Shown here: in pieces, positions 1-6,995 of the stretch
Numbering within the stretch: the first letter of the stretch is position 1
How the letters are laid out: the number at the start of each line of letters is the position of its first letter
Assembly (NCBI RefSeq): GCF_004022485.1
Contig: NZ_CP034951.1
Location: 186,001 to 250,000 of the forward strand
Length of the DNA: 64,000 nt
DNA from: Aequorivita sp. H23M31
GTDB taxonomy: Bacteria > Bacteroidota > Bacteroidia > Flavobacteriales > Flavobacteriaceae
Reading direction: 5' to 3'
Program-made: the position numbers and the translations under genes
Notes under the pieces: model-generated
What the model saw: the letters and a program-made list of their open reading frames with translations, nothing else
Told to the model about the DNA's origin: nothing
Databases searched by the model: none

Positions 1-2
1 AA

Positions 3-227
3 ATAAGTCAGGATACTGGTCGCAAAGGCGGTGGCGGTAAAGATCGCGGCAAGAGAAGAGGTGGAAATGATCGACGTGAAGATGGTGGTGGACGACAAGG
101 CGACTTTAAAAAACGCCGTGGAAGTTTTGATGGTGGAGATAGGTCCAAATTCCAAGGTAAGGGCAGAAGGGGAAGCGAACGTCCTCAAACTGCAGGTACA
201 GGCGGAAGACGCAGAAGAAAGGTCTAA
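3..227 (+). CDS. C-terminal RGG/basic tail of an RNA-binding protein, probably DEAD-box RNA helicase (partial)
   Basis: The gene enters from the left edge and is read in frame 3, ending with TAA at 225-227. The 74 visible residues are almost entirely Gly, Arg, Lys, Asp and Ser with RGG-like clusters and end GGRRRRKV. Such tails follow the helicase core of many flavobacterial DEAD-box RNA helicases and bind RNA without sequence specificity; some pseudouridine synthases carry similar extensions, usually at the N-terminus. No catalytic part is visible, so the helicase call is inference from tail composition. A strong hairpin terminator follows 40 bp downstream, confirming that the transcript ends here. 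Frame 1 over the same bases also lacks stops, but gives an Ala/Val/Glu-rich peptide with no recognisable character. Confidence 0.5.
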   Translation: MSQDTGRKGGGGKDRGKRRGGNDRREDGGGRQGDFKKRRGSFDGGDRSKFQGKGRRGSERPQTAGTGGRRRRKV

Positions 228-267
228 ATCTTTATGAGGGATCTCTGAATATAAAATTCAAAATTTT

Positions 268-310
268 AAGCTCGATAGAAATAAAAAGTCTATCGAGCTT
301 TTTTATTTTT
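268..310 (+). terminator. Rho-independent terminator
   Basis: A perfect 12-bp stem (268-279 pairs with 289-300, arm AAGCTCGATAGA) with a 9-base loop is followed directly by a T-rich run. It lies 40 bp after the stop of the RGG-tailed gene. Confidence 0.85.
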
Positions 311-450
311 ACCCTTGCCAAGAATTTTGGCCTTTTTTTACTTTAAATGAGTTGTTTCCAAGGCGGAGTTATAAAGTTTCCGTTGATTATTCCCTCGCAT
401 TTCTTGCTTATTTTAACTAATTTCCCCACTTCATTTTGACACGTCCATTT

Positions 451-2886
451 ATGCAGTCCAATCTAAAAAAGTTTCTTCCGCACCTCGTTGTTATTCTGTT
501 ATTTATCATTGCCGCCCTTGCTTACTTTAATCCTGTTTTACAGGGGAAAAAGATATATCAAAGTGATATTATCCAATATTCGGGTATGGCAAAACAACAA
601 AACGATTTCCGAAAGGCCACTGGAGAGGAAACCTACTGGACAGATGCAGCCTTTGGTGGTATGCCAACCTATCAATTAGGGGCGAAATATCCAAATAATT
701 ATATAAAGCAACTAGATCTTGCGATTCGGTTTTTGCCTAGACCAGCGGACTATTTATTTCTTTATTTTATTGGAATGTATATCCTCTTGCTGGTGATGAA
801 AGTAGATTATAAGTTGGCATTCCTAGGAGCCTTGGCATTTGGATTCTCTACTTATTTAATAATAATTCTTGGAGTTGGCCACAATGCTAAAGCCCACGCC
901 ATTGCCTATATGCCTTTGGTGTTAAGCGGAATTTTTCTCACTTTCCGGCGAAAATATCTATACGGATTTCTTTTATTGACCGTGTCTCTTGCTTTGGAAC
1001 TTGTGGCAAACCACTTCCAAATGACATACTATCTGATGCTTTTGGCGATTATAATCTGCATCGTTTTTCTTGTGGATGCCTTTAAAAAGAAAATTTTGCC
1101 GCATTTTTTCACGGCTATCGGAATCATGGCAGTTGCATCCGTAATAGCTCTTGGTCTGAATGCAACAAATATATTGGCTACAAAGGAATATGCCGAAACC
1201 TCCACAAGAGGAAAAACTGAACTTACCATTAATTCTGATGGGACTCCAAGAGATAATGAACACGGTTTGGGATACGATTATATTACCGAATATAGTTACG
1301 GTCGATTGGAAAGCTTTAATTTATTTATTCCCCGATTTATGGGGGGAAGTTCTTCGGAAGCTTTTCCGAAGGAATCCAAAACTGTAGAAGAATTGTTGAA
1401 AATGGGTGCTTCACCCCAAGAAGCTAATCAATTTCTATCTGGAATTCCAATGTATTGGGGCGATCAAACCTTTGTTGGGGCGCCAGCATATATTGGAGCT
1501 ATTGTCATTTTTCTTTCCGTATTGGCTTTGTTTTTATTACACGGAAGATTTAAGTGGTGGGCGGTATCGGCCGTTATTTTGACCCTTCTTCTCTCTTGGG
1601 GTAGAAATTTTAGTGGCCTTACAGAATTTTTTATTGATTACGTTCCCATGTACAATAAGTTTCGGGCAGTTTCTTCCATACAGGTTATAATGGAATTGGT
1701 GCTTCCCATATTGGCAATTGTAGGCATACATAAATTTCTTGATAAATCCCTAGATGAAAAGAAAAAGAAGGATTCTTTATTATGGTCAGCTGGAATTGTC
1801 GGTGGTATTGTCCTCTTATTTATCTTCTTCAAATCTTCTTTGTTCAATTTTGCCAGTCCCTACGATAGTTATTTTAGAGATGAAATGGGCTTACCGTTTG
1901 TTGAGGCCATTCGAGAGGATCGAATGTCGCTTTTCACTTCAGATGCTTGGCGATCTTTAATCTTTGTGCTGCTAACAGCAGGAATATTGTGGGCTTTTGT
2001 AAAAGGAAGTGTAAAAAGGGGAGTTGTAATTTCCCTACTTTCCTTGCTTGTTATAATCGATTTGGTTGGTGTGGACAGAAGATATGTAAACGAGAAGGAC
2101 TTTGTACCCGCAACCGTCGTTGACCAACCCTTTGAAAAAAACGGAGCAGATATCCAGATTTTGGAAGATGAGGGTCATTTTCGGGTTTATGATGCTACCG
2201 TAAATGCATTTAATAGCGCAAGGGCAAGTTATTTTCACAATGCTCTGGGAGGATACCACGCCGCTAAGCCTGGTAGAATGCAGGATTTATTTGAGTTTTA
2301 TATAAGCAAGGGAGATATTGGAATTCTTAATATGCTGAATGTCCGCTATATAATCATGCAGAATAAGAATGGCGGTCCAGTGGCTCAGAGAAATCCATAT
2401 GCAAATGGAAGCGCATGGTTCGTGGAAAATGTTTTACCCGCAGAAAATGCAAATCAGGAGATTGAGCTGTTGGACAGTTTGGATACCAAAAAAACTGCTG
2501 TAGTTAATAAGGAATTTATTTCAAAAATCCCAAGTGAAAAAATAGCCAGAGATAGTATTGCCACTATCGATCTGTTTGAATACAAGCCCGATCATTTAGT
2601 TTATGAAACCTCATCCAAGTCACCCCAATTGGCGATTTTTTCGGAAATGTACTATCCAAAAGGTTGGAACGCTTATGTAAATGGCAGTCCGGCCGAATAT
2701 ATTAGAGCTGATTATTTATTGCGGGCTATGGTAATCCCGCCTGGAAATAACAAGATTGAGTTTAAGTTTGAACCAAAGGTTATTCAAACAGGAAGTACAA
2801 TTTCATTGGTAAGCAGCATTGCATTCCTATTAATCTTTTTAAGTGGGCTTTACTTTGCCTTCCGTAAGAAAGAAGTTGACAAATAA
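451..2886 (+). CDS. YfhO-family multispanning membrane protein
   Basis: An integral membrane protein of 811 residues from ATG 451; a TTG at 436 would add five residues and is less likely. About a dozen hydrophobic segments are visible, beginning at residues 8-27 and including long stretches near 100-240, 340-380, 440-470 and 520-570, with a last helix just before the basic C-terminus FRKKEVDK. The architecture, with a long extracytoplasmic loop after the first helix (GxxIYQSDxxQ) and a soluble domain before the final helix, is that of the YfhO family. These are GT-C-like proteins implicated in glycosylation of lipids or teichoic acids in Gram-positives; the substrate in Bacteroidota is unknown. 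Its TAA overlaps the ATG of the glycosyltransferase gene by one base, implying translational coupling and a joint envelope-glycan role. Confidence 0.85.
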   Translation: MQSNLKKFLPHLVVILLFIIAALAYFNPVLQGKKIYQSDIIQYSGMAKQQNDFRKATGEETYWTDAAFGGMPTYQLGAKYPNNYIKQLDLAIRFLPRPADYLFLYFIGMYILLLVMKVDYKLAFLGALAFGFSTYLIIILGVGHNAKAHAIAYMPLVLSGIFLTFRRKYLYGFLLLTVSLALELVANHFQMTYYLMLLAIIICIVFLVDAFKKKILPHFFTAIGIMAVASVIALGLNATNILATKEYAETSTRGKTELTINSDGTPRDNEHGLGYDYITEYSYGRLESFNLFIPRFMGGSSSEAFPKESKTVEELLKMGASPQEANQFLSGIPMYWGDQTFVGAPAYIGAIVIFLSVLALFLLHGRFKWWAVSAVILTLLLSWGRNFSGLTEFFIDYVPMYNKFRAVSSIQVIMELVLPILAIVGIHKFLDKSLDEKKKKDSLLWSAGIVGGIVLLFIFFKSSLFNFASPYDSYFRDEMGLPFVEAIREDRMSLFTSDAWRSLIFVLLTAGILWAFVKGSVKRGVVISLLSLLVIIDLVGVDRRYVNEKDFVPATVVDQPFEKNGADIQILEDEGHFRVYDATVNAFNSARASYFHNALGGYHAAKPGRMQDLFEFYISKGDIGILNMLNVRYIIMQNKNGGPVAQRNPYANGSAWFVENVLPAENANQEIELLDSLDTKKTAVVNKEFISKIPSEKIARDSIATIDLFEYKPDHLVYETSSKSPQLAIFSEMYYPKGWNAYVNGSPAEYIRADYLLRAMVIPPGNNKIEFKFEPKVIQTGSTISLVSSIAFLLIFLSGLYFAFRKKEVDK

Positions 2887-4163
2887 TGAAGCGTGCCCTT
2901 ATAATAACATATTATTGGCCTCCAGCAGGCGGTCCGGGCGTTCAGCGTTGGCTGAAGTTTGTAAAGTACTTTAATGAATTCGGGATTGAGCCAATCGTTT
3001 ATATTCCTGAAAACCCAAACTATCCATTGGTCGATAAAAATTTGATCAGTGAGGTGCCTGAAATTATTGAGATAATAAAACATCCCATAAAAGAGCCTTA
3101 TAAATTTGCCACACTTCTTTCAAAAAAGAAAACAAAGCAGATGAGCAGCGGAATTATTTCCAAGGATGAAATTTCCCGTATGGAGAAGCTAATGCTCTAT
3201 GTGCGTGGGAATTTTTTTATACCAGATGCGCGCATAGGTTGGGTAAAACCGTCAGTGCAATTTTTATCTGAATATATTTCTAAAAATCCTGTAGATGCGC
3301 TTATCACTACAGGACCCCCGCATAGTCTTCATCTTATCGGCGCGGCACTAAAAAAGAATTTGGGCATTAAATGGATTGCCGATTTTCGGGATCCTTGGAC
3401 TACCATTCACTATCACAAATCACTGCGCCTCAATAAGTCTTCCGAAAAGAAACACAAGGAGCTGGAAGCGGATGTACTCAATAGTGCAGATATAGTTGTA
3501 GTGACAAGTCCAACAACAAAAAAGGAATTTGAAGCAATCACCAAATCTCCCATTTCAGTAATTACCAATGGCTTTGACACTTTCAAAAAGCCACAGGTTT
3601 CATTGGATAAAAAGTTTTCCATTTCCCATATTGGCTCCTTATTAAGTGAGCGAAATCCTGATATTTTGTGGAAGATACTTAATGAGATTTGTGAGGAATA
3701 TCCTTCTTTCAAAGAAGATTTACAATTAAAATTTGCTGGAGCGGTCAGTGAGGAAGTAAAAAACAGTCTTCTTCGTTATAATCTTTTGGAGAGTTCTGAA
3801 TTCCTAGGATATGTTTCACATACGGAAGCAATAAAACTGCAACACCTAAGCCAAGTACTACTTCTGGTGGAAATAAATAGCCCCGAAACGCGCGCTATTA
3901 TTCCTGGAAAACTATTTGAATATTTAGTGGCAAACAGACCAATTCTTTCCTTGGGACCGGAGGGGAGCGATATTAAAAATATCGTCGATGAAACGGAAAC
4001 CGGTAAATTTTTCAATTATGGAGAAGCTGAACAGATTAAAAATCAGATTCTTGAATATTATGGGCAATTTCAAAATGGAAATTTAATCGTATCACCCAAA
4101 AATTTAGAGAAATTCAGTAGAAAAGAATTGACAAAACAAATGGCCTCTTTAATCCTGAATTAA
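2886..4163 (+). CDS. Glycosyltransferase, GT4-like (GT-B fold)
   Basis: This 425-residue soluble protein has the layout of a GT-B glycosyltransferase. The N-terminal domain begins with a Rossmann strand and Gly-rich loop (ALIITYYWPPAGGPGVQR), as in the glycosyl_transferase_4-like family, and contains TTGPPHSLHLIG and WIADFRDPW. The C-terminal sugar-nucleotide domain carries SHIGSL near residue 245, and ETRAIIPGKLFEYL near 340 in place of the usual EX7E region. It likely transfers a sugar from an NDP-sugar donor in surface polysaccharide or lipid glycosylation; donor and acceptor cannot be told. Its ATG overlaps the stop of the YfhO gene. Translation ends shortly before a bidirectional terminator shared with the convergent gene. 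Confidence 0.85.
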   Translation: MKRALIITYYWPPAGGPGVQRWLKFVKYFNEFGIEPIVYIPENPNYPLVDKNLISEVPEIIEIIKHPIKEPYKFATLLSKKKTKQMSSGIISKDEISRMEKLMLYVRGNFFIPDARIGWVKPSVQFLSEYISKNPVDALITTGPPHSLHLIGAALKKNLGIKWIADFRDPWTTIHYHKSLRLNKSSEKKHKELEADVLNSADIVVVTSPTTKKEFEAITKSPISVITNGFDTFKKPQVSLDKKFSISHIGSLLSERNPDILWKILNEICEEYPSFKEDLQLKFAGAVSEEVKNSLLRYNLLESSEFLGYVSHTEAIKLQHLSQVLLLVEINSPETRAIIPGKLFEYLVANRPILSLGPEGSDIKNIVDETETGKFFNYGEAEQIKNQILEYYGQFQNGNLIVSPKNLEKFSRKELTKQMASLILN

Positions 4164-4175
4164 TTCTATATAAAA

Positions 4176-4212
4176 AACCTCCGCTCTTCATCATTGACGA
4201 ATCGCGGAGGTT
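4176..4212. terminator. Bidirectional terminator between convergent genes
   Basis: A 9-bp perfect stem (AACCTCCGC at 4176-4184, GCGGAGGTT at 4204-4212) sits between the glycosyltransferase stop and the convergent secreted-protein stop. A-rich sequence precedes it, giving a U tract for the leftward transcript; the T tract on the rightward side is poor. Confidence 0.6.
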
Positions 4213-4236
4213 CAAACCAACCAATCAACATTCTTT

Positions 4237-5445
4237 TTATCCTCTTGTTCTTGCGCTGTTATTTTGTTTAGAGGAATTACCTCTGGAACTGTCAACAGTT
4301 GCATTGATTCGAGAAGGTGTACTGGAACTTCTTACAGTGTTAGAACGGGTTCCTGACCTTGTTTGAACGTCTGTATTATTTGTTCGTACCGAAGTACTTC
4401 TGGTGTTGGATGATGAAGTTGCGGGAGTATTTCGTATTGTTCTAGTATTTGAAACATTCCCTTGATCATTTGACCGAGTATTATTCGATATCGAGCTTCG
4501 TGTATTCGATGTTTTTATAGGTGTATTATTATTTGTTCTATCATTAGAAGGTGCTATTCTAGTCCCTTTATCATTTACTGAAGAAGCATTCGTTCTAATG
4601 TTGTCGGAGTTACGATCAATTACGGAATTTCTGCTGTTACTGTCATTATTACGTGTGGTTCCAGTAGAACTGGTGCGGGAATTCTGGTCGGATTGATTGT
4701 TTCTTCCGCTGTTCGCAATCATAGTATTTCTTCGATTTGGATCGTAGTCATTATTTCTAACCACACGACCGTCTTTTTGATGCACCCGGCTTCCTGGTCT
4801 ATAGAATTCCCGTCTAGTATTTTGGTAAACTACACGATCTCTATTTTTATAGTAATGGATATGATCATTGTAACTGTATCTTACTGGGTGATAATATCTT
4901 CTGTAGGGATAGTCGTAAACAATTACGTGAGTATAAATAGGTCTAGCGTAATATACGTGCCAAGGACGATAAATATAGTATGGGTTATAATAATTGATTG
5001 CACCTACACAATGTGAATAATAACCGTAATTGTTATATACTACACGCATTTCACCCACTCGTACAATACGTCTATCGTTATAATTGATATCCACGTTACC
5101 AGCCCGCACGATACGACCATATACGTCGTAATAAACAGGAACATTCTCAATTTGTATTACCGCTCCATAATCATCATACTGTATATACGCATCATAATTG
5201 TAACCTGAATTGAAACTTACGTTCATATTGGGAGAGCTTATTGTTATTTGAGATCCTTTTTGAGGGCCAACATAAACAAAGTCAAATTGCCCATCCGGAA
5301 AAATGGAGAATTCTACATTCCCCTCTACAAAAATGAAAGCATTGCCGTCGTAACCTCTTCTGAAGTTGTCCTTACTTTCGATGGAGGTAGCATTTGCTGA
5401 AAATCCCATCCAAAGTATGCTGAAAATGAGTATTAGATTCTTCAT
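4237..5445 (-). CDS. Secreted Tyr-rich protein with low-complexity Asn/Ser/Thr/Arg tail, unknown function
   Basis: A 402-residue protein with a typical signal peptide (MKNLILIFSILWMGFSANA). Residues about 25-130 form a beta-rich segment with internal repetition: DYGAVIQIENVPVYYDVYG is echoed by RVGEMRVVYNNYG. Residues 130-210 are exceptionally rich in Tyr, Pro, Arg and His (YYNPYYIYRPWHVYY). From about 225 to the end the sequence is low-complexity, dominated by Asn, Ser, Thr and Arg with many NTR and SNTR words. No cysteine cluster, membrane helix or sorting domain is evident. It resembles flavobacterial secreted hypothetical proteins of no known role; the tail may be disordered and surface-associating. 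Downstream it shares a terminator with the convergent glycosyltransferase gene. Confidence 0.75.
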   Translation of the reverse strand: MKNLILIFSILWMGFSANATSIESKDNFRRGYDGNAFIFVEGNVEFSIFPDGQFDFVYVGPQKGSQITISSPNMNVSFNSGYNYDAYIQYDDYGAVIQIENVPVYYDVYGRIVRAGNVDINYNDRRIVRVGEMRVVYNNYGYYSHCVGAINYYNPYYIYRPWHVYYARPIYTHVIVYDYPYRRYYHPVRYSYNDHIHYYKNRDRVVYQNTRREFYRPGSRVHQKDGRVVRNNDYDPNRRNTMIANSGRNNQSDQNSRTSSTGTTRNNDSNSRNSVIDRNSDNIRTNASSVNDKGTRIAPSNDRTNNNTPIKTSNTRSSISNNTRSNDQGNVSNTRTIRNTPATSSSNTRSTSVRTNNTDVQTRSGTRSNTVRSSSTPSRINATVDSSRGNSSKQNNSARTRG

Positions 5446-5607
5446 AATTCTGAATTTTAAAATGTTCGTATTCGCTCAGCTTGAAATATGGTGGCAAGCT
5501 TAACCCTCAATAAACAACGACCGTGCCACGATTGTGATAATATGGTAATGAGCTGTTTAGGAAAACAAGAAGAATATATTTGGTTAAGTTATAAGAGAAC
5601 AAAATCA

Positions 5608-5645
5608 AAAATCCGTCCGAGCACATTTAAGCTCAAACGGATTTT
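5608..5645 (-). terminator. Hairpin terminator (leftward)
   Basis: Outer stem AAAATCCGT (5608-5616) pairs with ACGGATTTT (5637-5645), and inner GAGC (5619-5622) pairs with GCTC (5631-5634). Read leftward it is followed by TTTGATTTTG. No established gene lies just upstream on the minus strand, only the tentative micro-frame at 5668-5742. Confidence 0.55.
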
Positions 5646-5667
5646 CGAATCTAACCAACCAAAAAAA

Positions 5668-5742
5668 CTAAACTATTCTGGAAGGCCTATATTCAATTAG
5701 CGTGCCGAACATCATTTTAATGGTTAATGGATTTAAATTCAT
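5668..5742 (-). CDS. Possible 24-residue micro-ORF
   Basis: A short minus-strand frame (starts MNLNPLTIKMM, ends RPSRIV) ends with TAG just before the hairpin at 5608-5645. The same frame is open upstream to a TAA but has no ATG. It is listed only because it would explain an otherwise orphan terminator. No family is recognised and chance is a fair explanation. Confidence 0.15.
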   Translation of the reverse strand: MNLNPLTIKMMFGTLIEYRPSRIV

Positions 5743-5912
5743 TTCCTTCAAATCATTTAATAGGAATTTTTTAAAACGACGGATGATGGAATTATAGTAG
5801 GAATCTTAATGGTTGGTCCTTGAGATTTATATCCAAAAGAGATAGGGTTTTCGTTTCGGAATGAATGCCGAATCTTAAAATTTCTTGCTCACTGTTTCGC
5901 GTATAGACATAA

Positions 5913-5944
5913 AAAAACCCCGAAAAGCTAATTCCAGGGTTTTT
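5913..5944 (-). terminator. Terminator of the sigma factor / small-gene transcript
   Basis: AAAAACCC (5913-5920) pairs with GGGTTTTT (5937-5944) around a 16-base loop. On the minus strand the second arm continues into a T-rich run. It lies 7 bp beyond the stop codon of the 50-residue gene at 5952-6104. Confidence 0.7.
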
Positions 5945-5951
5945 CCAAAGT

Positions 5952-6104
5952 TTAGTTAAGAAGCGCTTCAAACTTCTTATTATGGCAATCTATAACACTT
6001 AAAGCCATCGAATAATCCAGAAGAAATTTAATGGTTTCCTCTTTTGGGACAAGTTTTTTATTCACGCCGCCCATACGTGATGTATTAAAGTATATTTTTT
6101 GCAT
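5952..6104 (-). CDS. 50-residue protein downstream of ECF sigma factor, unknown function
   Basis: A complete small gene read from ATG 6104 to TAA 5952, starting MQKIYFNTSRMGGVNKK and ending NKKFEALLN. It encodes a mixed-charge soluble peptide with a predicted helical middle (EETIKFLLDYSMAL) and no signal or membrane segment. It lies 58 bp downstream of the sigma-factor gene on the same strand and is followed within 10 bp by a terminator. It therefore probably shares the sigma factor's transcript and is a real gene despite its length. Its position suggests a partner or modulator of the sigma factor, but that is inference; no family is recognised with certainty. Confidence 0.6.
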   Translation of the reverse strand: MQKIYFNTSRMGGVNKKLVPKEETIKFLLDYSMALSVIDCHNKKFEALLN

Positions 6105-6162
6105 AGAGTATATATTTAAAGTTAATACTCTGAAAGAACGTCGAAAAATATTCTTTATTGCA

Positions 6163-6747
6163 TTAATTGGTCAATACAATATTATGTTTTTCAATCACTT
6201 TGCGCAGATTGATCAATGCGTACCGCATGCGACCCAGAGCCGTATTAATACTCACGCCGGTTTGCTCACTAATTTCCTTAAAGCTCATATCCTTGTAAAT
6301 TCGCATAACCAAAACCTCTTTTTGGTCCTCAGGAAGTTCTTGGATTAGTCGTCGAACATCGTCTTCAACTTGTCCTTTTATAATTCTCTTCTCTATATTA
6401 AGCGAGTTATCACTCAATACAGAAAAGATATTGAAGTCATTATTGTTTTCAAATTTGGGCATACGGTTATTTCTTCTAAAGTGGTCTATAACCAAATTAT
6501 GGGCGATCCTCATCACCCAAGGAAGAAATTTTCCTTCTTCGTTGTAAGCGCCTTTTTTCAAGGTTTTGATTACCTTAATAAAAGTGTCCTGGAAGATATC
6601 CTCAGATACATCCCGGTCGAAAACTTTGGAATAAATAAAACTGTAGATCCTTTGCTTATGGCGGTTTATAAGTTCACAAAGGGCGGATTCATTACCGTTC
6701 ATATAGGCGTTTACCAAAAACGCATCAGAGTTCGTGCTTTGCTTCAT
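6163..6747 (-). CDS. ECF-type RNA polymerase sigma factor (sigma-70 family)
   Basis: A 194-residue sigma factor with only regions 2 and 4. Region 2 (about 25-95) holds DVSEDIFQDTFIKV, the core-binding helix, and WVMRIAHNLVIDHFRR, the -10-recognition part. Region 4 (about 125-185) holds LPEDQKEVLVMRIYKDMSFKEI and a helix-turn-helix, SEQTGVSINTALGRMRYAL. Length is normal for the ECF group. No anti-sigma (FecR-type or zinc-binding) gene is adjacent; a 50-residue gene follows instead. uvrA is divergent and the 248-bp space between carries its promoter. The target regulon cannot be inferred from the window. Confidence 0.93.
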   Translation of the reverse strand: MKQSTNSDAFLVNAYMNGNESALCELINRHKQRIYSFIYSKVFDRDVSEDIFQDTFIKVIKTLKKGAYNEEGKFLPWVMRIAHNLVIDHFRRNNRMPKFENNNDFNIFSVLSDNSLNIEKRIIKGQVEDDVRRLIQELPEDQKEVLVMRIYKDMSFKEISEQTGVSINTALGRMRYALINLRKVIEKHNIVLTN

Positions 6748-6959
6748 ATCAGTTCTTCTTAAATAATAAACAACTACAATTTTCGTTGCTTGGTTACTAA
6801 TTGGATTAAGAGTAGTGATATGCTATAGGCAATAAATTTTATATATGACGTTTGTAAGCGGTAAATATAATAAGAAAGATTTCACAAATGCAAAAAAAAG
6901 GTTAATTTTTACCGTTAAATATTAATATTCTCTTATGCTCCAAGCTTAGAGTGATGTGG

Positions 6960-6967
6960 TATCTTTG
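6960..6967 (+). promoter_or_regulatory. -7 box of the uvrA promoter
   Basis: TATCTTTG matches the Bacteroidota -7 consensus TAnnTTTG and lies 28 bp before the TTG chosen as uvrA start. A clear TTG -33 box at the usual distance is not seen, so the promoter is judged from the -7 box alone. Confidence 0.5.
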
Positions 6968-6995
6968 CAAAAATCCTTGAAAAACACGTAAAAAA

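Larger units (their letters stand above)
5446..5951. other. Intergenic region with two hairpins
   Basis: This 506-bp spacer separates the secreted-protein gene from the 50-residue gene. It contains two terminator-like hairpins (5608-5645 and 5913-5944) and a possible 24-codon frame on the minus strand. A longer plus-strand open frame at 5488-5700 runs through the first hairpin and has no recognisable protein character. Confidence 0.6.

Noticed and set aside
31..237. Frame-1 open reading frame with Ala/Val/Glu-rich peptide
   Set aside because: The overlapping frame 3 encodes a clear Gly/Arg-rich tail entering from the window edge and ends before a terminator, which is the more credible gene.
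4693..5016. 107-codon frame opposite the secreted Tyr-rich protein
   Set aside because: It is antisense to Tyr/Asn-rich codons, which give Ile/Val-rich antisense peptides; the minus-strand gene has a signal peptide and terminator.
5488..5700. 70-codon plus-strand frame
   Set aside because: It runs through a strong hairpin, has no family character and no ribosome-binding or promoter support.
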